Positions 46,210 to 54,786 of a stretch of 64,000 nucleotides of DNA are shown here, one piece after another. The stretch is taken from NCBI GenBank assembly GCA_934155265.1, contig CAKPGU010000009.1:1-64000 (forward strand). Reading direction: 5' to 3'. How positions within the stretch are numbered: the first letter of the stretch is position 1; each line of letters opens with the position of its first letter. The DNA is from an uncultured Clostridia bacterium (GTDB lineage Bacteria > Bacillota > Clostridia > TANB77 > CAG-508). A model generated the notes under the pieces. That model did no database searches. It was not told the DNA's origin and saw only the letters and a list, made by a program, of their open reading frames with translations. The translations under genes and the position numbers were made by a program.

Positions 46210-46974
46210 ATGTTATTCGCAAGACCAGGAAAATTTGAACCATGTGGAATGTTCACAAAAGGGCATTTTGAACTAATACTTATAACAGTAGTATGGATAA
46301 TAATCGCACTAAAAAATACAATGAACAAAACAAAAGAAGAAGTAGGAAAAATAATAAAAAGATGTACAATAATAATGTGGATACTTGAAATTATAATGAT
46401 ATCATTTAAAATATCTACAGGAGGTATAAAGAACTTAAACAACTATGTACCATTATATTATTGCAGTTTATTATTATATGCAGGGCTACTAAGTTCATTT
46501 GCAAAAGGCAAACTAAAAAGAGTAGGAGATGTATTTTTAGCAACAGGAGGAATAATAGGTGGAATCGTATTTATGATACTACCAACAACATCACTACCAG
46601 CATATCCAATGTTACATATAGTAAGTTTGCACAGTTTTTTATATCACGGAACAATGGTATATTTAGGGCTATTAATAAACATAACACATTATATAGAATT
46701 AAATGCATCAGACATAAGATATTATGCAGCTTTAGTTGGAATGGTATGTGGATTAGCATATATTATAAACAAAATATTTGATAGCAATCTAATGTTTATC
46801 TCAAGAAATTTTCAAGGTACACCACTTGAAATTCTATATAATATAACAGGACCATTTTTTACAATAGTAATGAGCATTGCACAGATGACATTACCATTCT
46901 ATATTGTAAAATGGTGTAAAAAGGGGACGGTTCTTTTTTGCACAAATGTCAAAAATGGGACAGATCTTAAGTAG
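46210..46974 (+). CDS. YwaF/TMEM164-like integral membrane protein
   Basis: 254 residues with about six or seven membrane helices. The pattern 'NYVPLYYCSL', 'PAYPMLHIVSLHSFLYHG' and 'GPFF' is that of the YwaF (TIGR02206) family of uncharacterised membrane proteins. The last 18 or so residues (KKGTVLFCTNVKNGTDLK) are encoded by the GGGACGG repeat that follows, so the natural C-terminus has been replaced or extended. It starts 1 bp after the SipW-like gene. Confidence 0.75.
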   Translation: MLFARPGKFEPCGMFTKGHFELILITVVWIIIALKNTMNKTKEEVGKIIKRCTIIMWILEIIMISFKISTGGIKNLNNYVPLYYCSLLLYAGLLSSFAKGKLKRVGDVFLATGGIIGGIVFMILPTTSLPAYPMLHIVSLHSFLYHGTMVYLGLLINITHYIELNASDIRYYAALVGMVCGLAYIINKIFDSNLMFISRNFQGTPLEILYNITGPFFTIVMSIAQMTLPFYIVKWCKKGTVLFCTNVKNGTDLK

Positions 46975-47077
46975 TGCAAAGTCGCATAAATAGAGGACTT
47001 TTTTAAAAAAATTAAAAAATGTACCCGGTCCAAAATTTATAAAATCATAAAAAAAGTAAAAAGTGTACCCGGTCCCA
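46922..47077. repeat. Composite repeat: GGGACGG element, AAAGTCGCAT string, two GTACCCGGTCC copies
   Basis: GGGGACGGTTCTTTTTTGC (46923-46941) lies inside the coding end of the upstream gene. It is followed by AAAGTCGCATAAATA and by GTACCCGGTCC near 47023 and 47065. The AGTCGCAT string recurs at about 49896. It fills the gap before polA. Confidence 0.65.
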
Positions 47078-47096
47078 AATTAACAAGGAGGCTTAA

Positions 47097-49823
47097 ATGA
47101 GTAGATTAGTTTTAATTGACGGAAATAGTATAATGAATAGAGCATTTTACGGAATTATGGGTAGTAAGATGTTAACAACAAAAGATGGAAAGTATACAAA
47201 TGCAGTATATGGATTTTTAGCAATTATGTTTAAAATCTTAGATGATATAAAACCTGAATATTTAGCTGTAGCATTTGACCTAAAAGGTCCAACTGCAAGA
47301 CATGAATTATATAAAGAGTATAAGGCTAATAGACATGGAATGCCTGATGAACTTGCTGAACAAATGCCTGTTATTAAAGATGTTCTAAGAGCTATGAATA
47401 TTGATATAATTGAGAAGCAAGGTTATGAAGGTGATGATATCCTTGGGACTCTTGCAAAATATGGAGAAAAGCAAGGGCTTGATGTTGTTATTCTTTCGGG
47501 AGATAGGGATACTTTTCAACTTGCAAGTGATCATATTACTATCAGAATTCCTAGAACTAAAGGAGGAAAGACTGAAACAGAGGATTATAATAGGGCTAAG
47601 GTTCTTGAAGAATATGGATTAGAACCTGAGCAGTTAATAGAAGTTAAAGCATTACAGGGTGATACATCTGACAATATTCCTGGTGTTCCTGGGGTTGGCC
47701 CTAAAACAGCAATTTCACTAATTCAAAGATATCATACAGTAGATGAATTATATAGAAAAGTTGAAGCGGGCGAAGATGATTTAAAAGGAAAACAAAGAGA
47801 AAATATTGTTAATAATAAAGAGATGGCTGAACTTTCTAGAAAACTTGGAGAGATAAATACAAACGTTCCAATTGAAGACACATTAGAACAAATTAAGTTA
47901 GAAGAGTGGGACAGACCTAAAGTTTTAGAATTATTTGAAGAACTTCGTTTTAATAGATATATAGATAAATTTGGGTTAAGAAATGCTTTGGGTGATGGCA
48001 TCAATGGAACAAATACTGAAGATACTAAAGAACAACATTTTGAAATTATTGAAACAAATGAAATTCCTAGATTAATAGATGTGGACGGAAAATGCAAATT
48101 ATATTATTTCTTGCAAACAAAAGAAAATAATAATTCTGATAATATAATTAAAAAAGAAATAACAGGAATAAGTATATATTCAGAAAATAAAATATATTAT
48201 ATAGTTTCACATGAAGGTTTTAAAGATCAATTAAAAGGCATATTTGAAAATGAAAAAATCGAAAAATATGGATATGACTTAGCGCAAGACTATATATTAT
48301 TAAAACAAATTGGAATAACAATGAAAAATATAGTATATGATGCAAAAATAGCTGCATATATACTAAATCCAACAAGTAAATATACAATAGATGTAATAGC
48401 AAGAGACTATTTAGAAATAGATAATGCCGAATATTTGCAAAGTCAAGGTGTAAAAGAAGAAGCAAATGAGCAAACATCATTATTTGATGTAAACGAAAAA
48501 GATTCTCAAAAAGAAGAAAATGAAAAAATTGAAAATTGTTTATATGCAGAAGAGGTCTTTAAATTGGCAGAAGTAACAATGAAAAAACTAGAAGAAATAG
48601 ATGCAATAGACTTATTTAAAAACATAGATATGCCTACAGTAGAAGTACTTGCAGAAATGCAATGGAATGGAATGTATGTTGATGTACAAGAATTAGAAAG
48701 TTATGGACAATCACTAAAAGACAGACTAGAAATTTTAACAAAAGAAATATATGAGCTTTGTGGAGAAGAATTTAACATAAATTCAACAAAACAATTAGGA
48801 GAAATCTTATTTGAAAAGTTAAAATTGACAGTAGTAAAAAAGACAAAAAGTGGATATTCAACAGATGTAGATGTCTTAGAAAAACTAAGAGATGAACATC
48901 CCGTTATAGAAAGAATATTAGAATACAGACAATTAATGAAATTAAATTCAACATATGTAGAAGGAATGAAACCATATATAAATAATAAAACGAAAAGAAT
49001 ACATTCTTTTTTCCATCAAACAATAACAGCAACAGGAAGAATCAGTTCAACAGAGCCAAATCTTCAAAACATCCCAACAAGATTTGAGCTAGGAAAACAA
49101 TTACGAAAAGTATTCAAACCAGCAGAAGGGTGTCTATATATAGACGCAGACTATTCGCAAGTTGAATTAAGAGTACTTGCGCATATATCAAATGATGAGC
49201 ATATGGTGCAAGCATTTAACAACGGAGAAGATATCCATAGACAAGCAGCATCAAAAGTATTTAATACACCGATAGATGAAGTCACAAAAGAACAAAGAAG
49301 TAATGCAAAAGCTGTAAACTTTGGAATAGTTTATGGAATAAGTGACTTTGGACTAGGAGAACAATTACACATATCAAGAAAAAAAGCAAAACAATATATA
49401 GAACAATACTTAGAGCAATATTCAGGAATAAAGAACTTTATGGATAATGTAGTTGAACAAGCAAAAGAAAACGGATATGTAGAAACATTATTTAAGAGAA
49501 GAAGATATATACCAGAATTAAAATCAAGCAATTACATGGTACGTCAGTTTGGAAGTAGAGCAGCAATGAACACACCAATACAAGGAACTGCTGCAGACAT
49601 TATGAAAATAGCAATGATAAATGTTTTAAAAGAACTAAAATCAAGAAACATGAAATCTAAGATTGTGCTTCAAGTTCATGATGAAATGATGATAGAGGCA
49701 ACCTTAGACGAAGTAGAAGATGTAAAAGAAATCTTACAACAATGCATGGAGTGCGCATGCAAATTAAATGTGCCATTAATTGCTGAAGTTTCAGAAGCAA
49801 GTAATTGGTATGACTGCAAATAA
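47097..49823 (+). CDS. polA: DNA polymerase I
   Basis: 908 residues. The N-terminal 5'-nuclease has 'LIDGNSIMNRAFYG', 'GDDILGTLAKYGE', 'SGDRDTFQLA' and 'GDTSDNIPGVPGVGPKTA'. The middle exonuclease-like domain lacks the DxE proofreading motif (it reads ITGISIYSEN), as in Bacillus-type enzymes, so proofreading is probably absent. The polymerase domain has motif A (DADYSQVELRVLAH), motif B (RSNAKAVNFGIVYG) and motif C (QVHDEMM). Roles: Okazaki fragment processing and repair synthesis. AAGGAGG site 6 bases before ATG. Confidence 0.97.
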   Translation: MSRLVLIDGNSIMNRAFYGIMGSKMLTTKDGKYTNAVYGFLAIMFKILDDIKPEYLAVAFDLKGPTARHELYKEYKANRHGMPDELAEQMPVIKDVLRAMNIDIIEKQGYEGDDILGTLAKYGEKQGLDVVILSGDRDTFQLASDHITIRIPRTKGGKTETEDYNRAKVLEEYGLEPEQLIEVKALQGDTSDNIPGVPGVGPKTAISLIQRYHTVDELYRKVEAGEDDLKGKQRENIVNNKEMAELSRKLGEINTNVPIEDTLEQIKLEEWDRPKVLELFEELRFNRYIDKFGLRNALGDGINGTNTEDTKEQHFEIIETNEIPRLIDVDGKCKLYYFLQTKENNNSDNIIKKEITGISIYSENKIYYIVSHEGFKDQLKGIFENEKIEKYGYDLAQDYILLKQIGITMKNIVYDAKIAAYILNPTSKYTIDVIARDYLEIDNAEYLQSQGVKEEANEQTSLFDVNEKDSQKEENEKIENCLYAEEVFKLAEVTMKKLEEIDAIDLFKNIDMPTVEVLAEMQWNGMYVDVQELESYGQSLKDRLEILTKEIYELCGEEFNINSTKQLGEILFEKLKLTVVKKTKSGYSTDVDVLEKLRDEHPVIERILEYRQLMKLNSTYVEGMKPYINNKTKRIHSFFHQTITATGRISSTEPNLQNIPTRFELGKQLRKVFKPAEGCLYIDADYSQVELRVLAHISNDEHMVQAFNNGEDIHRQAASKVFNTPIDEVTKEQRSNAKAVNFGIVYGISDFGLGEQLHISRKKAKQYIEQYLEQYSGIKNFMDNVVEQAKENGYVETLFKRRRYIPELKSSNYMVRQFGSRAAMNTPIQGTAADIMKIAMINVLKELKSRNMKSKIVLQVHDEMMIEATLDEVEDVKEILQQCMECACKLNVPLIAEVSEASNWYDCK

Positions 49824-49827
49824 TTTA

Positions 49828-49998
49828 GGGACAGGTACAAAATTTATCTTTTTATGAAATTTTGTAAAATTGGGGACACATCTTTATTCTCTGAAAGTCG
49901 CATGAAATAAGGATTATTAAGAAAAGTGAAAGAAATATGTGCAAAATGTACCCGGTCCAAAATTGAAAAAGTGAAAAAAATGTACCCGGTCCTAAATT
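49828..49998. repeat. Degenerate repeat cluster between polA and 50015
   Basis: GGGACAGGTACAAAAT, GGGGACACATC, AAAGTCGCATGAAATAAGGA, then two GTACCCGGTCC copies near 49950 and 49983. This is the same order of parts as at 46922-47077, so the two gaps probably arose from one composite element. Confidence 0.55.
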
Positions 49999-50014
49999 TA
50001 AAGGAGAGATACGA

Positions 50015-50605
50015 TTGAACAAAAAGAAGAATAAAAAAGAAAGAAAAAAAGTTAATATATTATTTAGAATTTTACTGATAATTATAACAATTGTGATGAT
50101 AGTATTATCCTCAAAAGCTTTTAACAAAATAGTGAAAAAGAAATTATATAAAAAAGAGTATTCAGAATATGTTAGCAAATATGCAGAGGAATACAATGTT
50201 GAGGAAAATTTGATCTACGCATTGATAAAAGCTGAAAGTAATTTTAATGCAAATGCAGTATCTCATCAAAATGCTAAAGGATTGATGCAGCTTATGCAGT
50301 CTACGGCGCAAGATTTAGCTAATAGAAGTCAAGTAAATCTTACCAAGGATAATATTTTAGATCCTGATATTAATATTAATTTGGGAACTCAATATATTGC
50401 ATCATTACTAAATAAATATGATAGCATAGAGGTGGCTCTTGCGGCATATAATGCAGGAAGTGGTAATGTTGATAAATGGATTAAAAATGGTACTATAAAG
50501 TCTGATGGCTCTGATATAGAAAATATTCCATATAAAGAGACAAATACTTATGTTAGAAAGATAATGAGAGATTATAAGATTTATAATGAACTTGACACAT
50601 ATTGA
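50015..50605 (+). CDS. Membrane-anchored lytic transglycosylase (SLT family)
   Basis: 196 residues from TTG 50015 (AAAGGAGAG site 6-7 bases before). A basic N-terminus and one helix (about 14-35) precede an SLT domain. The catalytic Glu lies in 'LIKAESNFN', followed by 'NAKGLMQLMQSTA', 'NINLGTQYIASLL' and 'VALAAYNAGSGNVDKW'. It cleaves peptidoglycan between MurNAc and GlcNAc outside the membrane. It could open the wall for the surface structures encoded upstream, but housekeeping wall turnover is equally likely. Confidence 0.92.
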   Translation: MNKKKNKKERKKVNILFRILLIIITIVMIVLSSKAFNKIVKKKLYKKEYSEYVSKYAEEYNVEENLIYALIKAESNFNANAVSHQNAKGLMQLMQSTAQDLANRSQVNLTKDNILDPDININLGTQYIASLLNKYDSIEVALAAYNAGSGNVDKWIKNGTIKSDGSDIENIPYKETNTYVRKIMRDYKIYNELDTY

Positions 50606-50630
50606 CAAATTTTAAATTGATTGTTAATAT
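50602..50630 (+). promoter_or_regulatory. Promoter for 50655
   Basis: TTGACA and TAATAT with a 17-bp spacer; the -35 overlaps the stop of the upstream gene. The ATG at 50655 has AGGAGG. Confidence 0.7.
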
Positions 50631-50654
50631 ATAGGCAGATAATAGGAGGTTTAA

Positions 50655-51155
50655 ATGATATTATATCCTAATGCACACTTTAATAATGTAAGAGAAATTA
50701 CAATAAATTTTTTAAAAAACAATAAAATAAATGCATTAATTTTAGATGTGGATAATACATTAATAGATTATGATAAAAATCTGTCACAAGATACAGTTGA
50801 GTGGGCAGAAAATTTAAAGAAGAATAAAATAAAGTTATATATATTATCGAATACTAATAAACAAGAAAAGGTAAAAGAGGTTGCGAGAAAGCTTCAAGTT
50901 GAATATATCTATTTTGCAAAAAAACCGATGAAATCAGGATTTAGAAGGGTTCAAAAAATATTGGATGAAGAACCTGAAAATATTGGAGTTGTGGGGGATC
51001 AAATTTTCACAGATGTGGTTGGCGGAAACAGATGTAAAATGTTTACAATCTTGGTAGAGCCAATTGCAGAAAAAGATATTTGGATTACTTTAATCAAAAG
51101 GCCAATAGAAAATGCAATCAAAAAAAGATATATGAAAAAAATAGAAAATAAATAA
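50655..51155 (+). CDS. yqeG: YqeG-type HAD phosphatase
   Basis: 166 residues. HAD motif I is LDVDNTLIDYD (about 30-40), motif II 'LYILSNTN', a conserved Lys lies in 'AKKPMKSGF', and motif IV is 'GVVGDQIFTDVVGG'. The length and the PxxxF-like spacing fit the YqeG/GEP4 subfamily (HAD IIIA). Known members are phosphatases; the Bacillus substrate is not settled and GEP4 acts on phosphatidylglycerophosphate. Confidence 0.9.
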   Translation: MILYPNAHFNNVREITINFLKNNKINALILDVDNTLIDYDKNLSQDTVEWAENLKKNKIKLYILSNTNKQEKVKEVARKLQVEYIYFAKKPMKSGFRRVQKILDEEPENIGVVGDQIFTDVVGGNRCKMFTILVEPIAEKDIWITLIKRPIENAIKKRYMKKIENK

Positions 51156-51203
51156 CATAGGAAGGGGTGTATGGTTTAATAGCCGTACAGAAGTAAAAGT
51201 AAA

Positions 51204-51956
51204 ATGTACATAAATGATACACATATAGGATTTTACATAGTTGCTGCAATAGTTGGATTGTTAGTAGGACAATTTTCAGATTGGATGAATAAGAGATTGC
51301 CAGAAAATAAAAAAGTGTTTTCGCTAGACATATTCAGAGCTCATAGAATTCAATTTAGACCTAATTACATTATAATGCTTGTAACATCTGCAATTTATGT
51401 AGGATTAGTATATAATTTTGGAATACATGATAGTTTGATAGGAAACTTTAATTTAATAAAATATGCGATACTAACACCAATGCTTTTATCAGCATTTGTT
51501 ATAGATTTTAAGCACAAAATTATACCAGACAGGCTTAATTTAACAATTTTTGAAGTAGGAATTGTAATTGCATTTTTATATGGATTTTCTAATGTAGCAA
51601 TAACAATAGATTTATTATTTGGAATGCTTGCAGGTGGAGCAATATTTGCAATAATAGCATTAATAGGTGGAATGATATATGGAAAAGAAGCGATGGGCTT
51701 AGGTGATGTTAAATTTATAGCAGCATTGGGACTATACTTTGGATTTACAAATATAATAATTATTTCTGTAATGTCATTCTTGTTAGGAGCAATTATAGGA
51801 ATAATTCTGTTAGTTTTCAGAATCAAAAAAACAAACGAATACATACCATTTGGACCATTTATAGTAGTTTCTACATTAGTATGTATGTTTTTACCAGCAG
51901 AACTAATAATTGGTACAATGAGAACAATTTTTACATTGGGCATTTATAAAAAATAG
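51204..51956 (+). CDS. Prepilin-type aspartic peptidase (A24 family)
   Basis: 250 residues with about seven membrane helices. The two catalytic Asp are in 'VIDFKHKIIPD' and 'GLGDVKFIAALG'. The N-terminal Cys-containing methylase domain of PilD/ComC is short or absent. It normally cleaves type IV prepilin leaders on the cytosolic side. No type IV pilin gene is in the window, and the TasA-like proteins here lack the prepilin motif, so its substrates are elsewhere. The ribosome site before ATG 51204 is weak. Confidence 0.88.
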   Translation: MYINDTHIGFYIVAAIVGLLVGQFSDWMNKRLPENKKVFSLDIFRAHRIQFRPNYIIMLVTSAIYVGLVYNFGIHDSLIGNFNLIKYAILTPMLLSAFVIDFKHKIIPDRLNLTIFEVGIVIAFLYGFSNVAITIDLLFGMLAGGAIFAIIALIGGMIYGKEAMGLGDVKFIAALGLYFGFTNIIIISVMSFLLGAIIGIILLVFRIKKTNEYIPFGPFIVVSTLVCMFLPAELIIGTMRTIFTLGIYKK

Positions 51957-51973
51957 AAAGGATGTAATCAAAA

Positions 51974-53032
51974 ATGAATCGAAAAATGCAATGGTTAAGA
52001 AATCAACTGTTAAGCTTAGATTTACAAGGGATGATAGTTTCAAATCCAATAAATATCAAATATCTAACAAATATCGAAGCAGAAGGGATATTATTAGTAA
52101 CTAGAAAAGAGAATTTATTTATAACTGATGGAAGATATATTGAAGATGTGCATAACACATTAACTTTATTTGATGAGATTGTTGTATATGATGCAAGAGG
52201 GCTAACAAAAGATGATTATGAAAACTTTTTTATGTTTTGTGAAAATGTTGGTTTTGAAGAAAATTATGTGACATATGCAAAATATAAAGAATATATTCGT
52301 AAATATAAAATTAATAGTTTAGTTGAAACTGAAAACATGCTTGAAAAACAAAGAATGGTAAAAGATGAAGAAGAAATAGAAAATCTTAGAAGAGCTTGTA
52401 AAGTTACAGATGATTGTTTTGAACATATTGTAAATTATATTAGACCAGGAATGACTGAAAAACAAATAGCAAGAGAAATAGATTACTATTATTATAAACA
52501 TTCAGAAGGATTATCATTTGATACGATTGTTGCATCAGGAGAAAATTCATCAAAACCACATGCAGTTCCAACAGATAGAAGAATTCAAGATAAGGATATA
52601 ATAACAATAGACATGGGCTGTAAAATAAATGGTTATTGTTCAGATATGACAAGAACAATTTTTGTTGGAGAAGTTCCAGAGGAGGTTAAACCTGTATATG
52701 ATTTAGTATTGAAAAATCAAGAGCAAGCATTGCAAGATATGAAAGATAATGCAAATACAAAGCAAATTTCAAAAATGGTTGACAATGATTTTAGATTGCA
52801 TAATTACGATTTGATTCATGCATTAGGACATGGTGTAGGATTAGAAATTCACGAAGGACCAATTTTAAGTATTAATTCTGAAAATGTTTTGAGAGAAAAT
52901 ATGGTTGTTACAGACGAACCAGGTATTTATATTGCGGGACAATTTGGTGTTAGAATTGAAGATACAGTTCTTATTACTAAAGGAGGTTGTGAACCTCTTA
53001 CAAAATCTCCTAAGAGATATGTTGTTGTGTAA
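51974..53032 (+). CDS. Xaa-Pro aminopeptidase (M24B)
   Basis: 352 residues. An N-terminal creatinase-like domain (about 1-125) and a C-terminal pita-bread domain. Metal ligands are visible: Asp in 'ITIDMGC' and 'GYCSDMT', His in 'LGHGVGLEIHEGP', Glu in 'VTDEPGIY' and 'RIEDTVLI'. It removes the first residue of peptides with proline second. It resembles Bacillus YqhT/PapA. Closed by a repeat that doubles as terminator. Confidence 0.93.
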   Translation: MNRKMQWLRNQLLSLDLQGMIVSNPINIKYLTNIEAEGILLVTRKENLFITDGRYIEDVHNTLTLFDEIVVYDARGLTKDDYENFFMFCENVGFEENYVTYAKYKEYIRKYKINSLVETENMLEKQRMVKDEEEIENLRRACKVTDDCFEHIVNYIRPGMTEKQIAREIDYYYYKHSEGLSFDTIVASGENSSKPHAVPTDRRIQDKDIITIDMGCKINGYCSDMTRTIFVGEVPEEVKPVYDLVLKNQEQALQDMKDNANTKQISKMVDNDFRLHNYDLIHALGHGVGLEIHEGPILSINSENVLRENMVVTDEPGIYIAGQFGVRIEDTVLITKGGCEPLTKSPKRYVVV

Positions 53033-53053
53033 AAAGTGAAAAAAAGGAAAAAA

Positions 53054-53107
53054 AGGACCGGGTACATTTTTTACTAATCTGTAAATTTTGTACCCGGTCC
53101 TTTTTTT
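53054..53107 (+). terminator. Repeat-derived terminator after the Xaa-Pro peptidase
   Basis: GGACCGGGTACA (53054-53065) pairs with TGTACCCGGTCC (53088-53099), followed by eight T. The best case in the window of the GGACCGGGTACA repeat serving as a terminator. Confidence 0.75.
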
Positions 53108-53110
53108 CAC

Positions 53111-53139
53111 TTTACAATTATTTTGAAACATGTTATAAT
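53111..53139 (+). promoter_or_regulatory. rnpB promoter
   Basis: TTTACA and TATAAT with a 17-bp spacer, ending 6 bases before the RNase P RNA 5' end. Confidence 0.8.
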
Positions 53140-53145
53140 ACCAAA

Positions 53146-53495
53146 AGAGTAAATTAAATAGTCGCTGGTAAATTTCGAAAGGAATTACGAGAGGAAAGTC
53201 CGGGCTCCATAGAGCAAAGATGCTAGATAACGTCTAGTGAGGGAGACCTTAAGGAAAGTGCAACAGAAAATAACCGCCTCTAATTTTTTAGAGGTAAGGA
53301 TGAAAAGGCGAGGTAAGAGCTCACCGCTGGCATGGTGACATGCTGGGTCAGTGTAAACCCCATTTGGAGCAACACCTAAGTAGAAGATTAAGCCTGCTCG
53401 GCGTCTTCTGAATTGCGTGGCTTGAGGCATATAGTGATATATGTCCTAGATAAATGACTATTTTAAATGACAGAACCCGGCTTACAGATTTACTT
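53146..53495 (+). ncRNA. rnpB: RNase P RNA, bacterial type A
   Basis: Conserved core strings are present: GAGGAAAGTCCGGGCTCC near the 5' end, AGTGCAACAGAAA, GGTAAGAGCTCACCG, and AGAACCCGGCTTACAG at the 3' end. The ends pair as AGTAAAT / ATTTACT (helix P1). These follow the type-A layout. It is the catalytic RNA that matures tRNA 5' ends. Confidence 0.95.
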
Positions 53496-53504
53496 ATATT
53501 TTTA

Positions 53505-53537
53505 ATAGTGTAGATATAGTTCTATGCTATTTTTTTA
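53505..53537 (+). terminator. rnpB terminator
   Basis: A 10-bp stem (ATAGTGTAGA / TCTATGCTAT, two G-T wobbles), a 6-base loop and a T run. Confidence 0.75.
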
Positions 53538-53544
53538 TTATAAA

Positions 53545-53704
53545 GGGGTGTCCCCAGTGGTAAAAAAATTTACCATAAAGGGGCATCCCCAGTGGTAAAA
53601 AAATTTACCATAAAGGGGCGTCCCCAGTGGTAAAAAAATTTACCATAAAGGGGTGTCCCTAGTGGTAAAAAATTTTACCATTAATGAGTGTCCCCAGTGG
53701 TAAA
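53545..53704. repeat. Tandem array of five 35-bp GGGGTGTCCC repeats
   Basis: Five units in one orientation, each GGGG(T/C)(G/A)TCCCC..GTGGTAAAA..TTTACCAT. The last two units overlap the 3' end of the pseudouridine synthase gene on the other strand and encode its final residues. Confidence 0.8.
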
Positions 53705-54603
53705 TCTGAATTAAACTCTAAGACTTTATTGGTAATAGGATGTACAAATGAAATTTTTGAACTATGTAATGCTTGTCTGCCTATTATTTTTGTTGAAGAC
53801 AAGTTTTTTTCAGACACAGGTTTATCAGTATTATATGAAGAACCATATAATGTATCTCCAAGCAAAGGATGCCCAATCGCGGACATATGAACGCGAATTT
53901 GATGTGTTCGGCCAGTTCGCAAATAGCATTTTACAATCGAAAAACATTTTGAGTTAATTTCTATTTCTTGTAGAACTTCATAGTCAGTAATTGCAGTTTG
54001 CCCACCATGGACTGAAACACATCTTTCTATTATGCTGTTTTCTTTTCTAGCAATAGGTAAATTAATTGTTCCTTTTGGATTTTCAAAATGCCCAGAAGCA
54101 ATAGCGGTGTATTCTTTTTTAAAGAGATTTGATGCCATTTGTTGAATTAGACATTCTTGGATATATTCACTTTTTGCAAAAATAATTAAACCAGAAGTAT
54201 TTAAATCAAGCCTGTTAACAGGACGGATTTTACGTTTTAGTCCAATACTTTCGAAATAATATTTAACACCATTAGAAAGAGTATCTTCAAAATGTAAGAC
54301 TGATGGATGTACTGCAATTCCAGCAGGTTTGTTTAAAATAAGAAGTGCTTCATCTTCGTAAACAATATCAAGTTCCATCTTTGTAGAAGTAATATTTTCA
54401 CTTTCTTCGTCAAAATCTAAATTAACTGTAATTACATCATTTTTGGAAACTGCTGAACGTGAATCAACAAATATATCATTTAAAAATACATGTTTTTCTA
54501 CAATAATTTTATGTTGCAGTCTTGCAGAAATATGAAATTCTTGTTTTAATATTTGATTTATATTTTGATATTTTTCGTCTTTTACTATATATTTTAAAAT
54601 CAT
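53659..54603 (-). CDS. RluA-family pseudouridine synthase with repeat-derived C-terminus
   Basis: 314 residues. An S4-like N-terminal segment (about 20-65) precedes the catalytic domain, with the essential Asp in 'RPVNRLDLNTSG' and the family strings 'YLRTGRTHQIRVHMSAIGHPLLGD'. It modifies uridines in rRNA or tRNA; the exact target cannot be told. The last dozen or so residues (LPLGTLINGKIFYH) are translated from the 35-bp repeat array, so the original end was probably replaced. ATG 54603 has GGAAG upstream on its strand. Confidence 0.9.
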   Translation of the reverse strand: MILKYIVKDEKYQNINQILKQEFHISARLQHKIIVEKHVFLNDIFVDSRSAVSKNDVITVNLDFDEESENITSTKMELDIVYEDEALLILNKPAGIAVHPSVLHFEDTLSNGVKYYFESIGLKRKIRPVNRLDLNTSGLIIFAKSEYIQECLIQQMASNLFKKEYTAIASGHFENPKGTINLPIARKENSIIERCVSVHGGQTAITDYEVLQEIEINSKCFSIVKCYLRTGRTHQIRVHMSAIGHPLLGDTLYGSSYNTDKPVSEKNLSSTKIIGRQALHSSKISFVHPITNKVLEFNSDLPLGTLINGKIFYH

Positions 54604-54648
54604 AATTTGGTTTCCACTTCCTAAATAAAAGTTTGCTTAATCAGCCTA

Positions 54649-54676
54649 ATTATATCACATTTCGTTAGAGTATCAA
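54649..54676 (-). promoter_or_regulatory. Promoter of the pseudouridine synthase gene
   Basis: Minus strand TTGATA (54671-54676) and TATAAT (54649-54654) with a 16-bp spacer. Confidence 0.6.
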
Positions 54677-54714
54677 AGTATATCTTTATTTTTCTATATA
54701 AATATGATAAAATG

Positions 54715-54745
54715 TTTGCAGATTTAAATCAATTTAATCTGCAAA
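54715..54745. promoter_or_regulatory. Inverted repeat upstream of 54787
   Basis: TTTGCAGATT and AATCTGCAAA, perfect 10-bp arms 11 bases apart, lie about 40 bp before the ATG. Either an operator or a leader hairpin. There is no T run, so it is not a terminator. Confidence 0.45.
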
Positions 54746-54786
54746 ATGATTGAATTAAAAGAATAATTTAAGAAAAGAGAGAATTT

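Noticed and set aside
51204..51956. Type IV pilus locus
   Set aside because: Only a prepilin peptidase is present; there are no pilin, PilB/PilT or PilC-like genes, and the TasA-like signals are not prepilin leaders.
53185..53430. Minus-strand open frame of 81 codons
   Set aside because: It lies wholly within the RNase P RNA.
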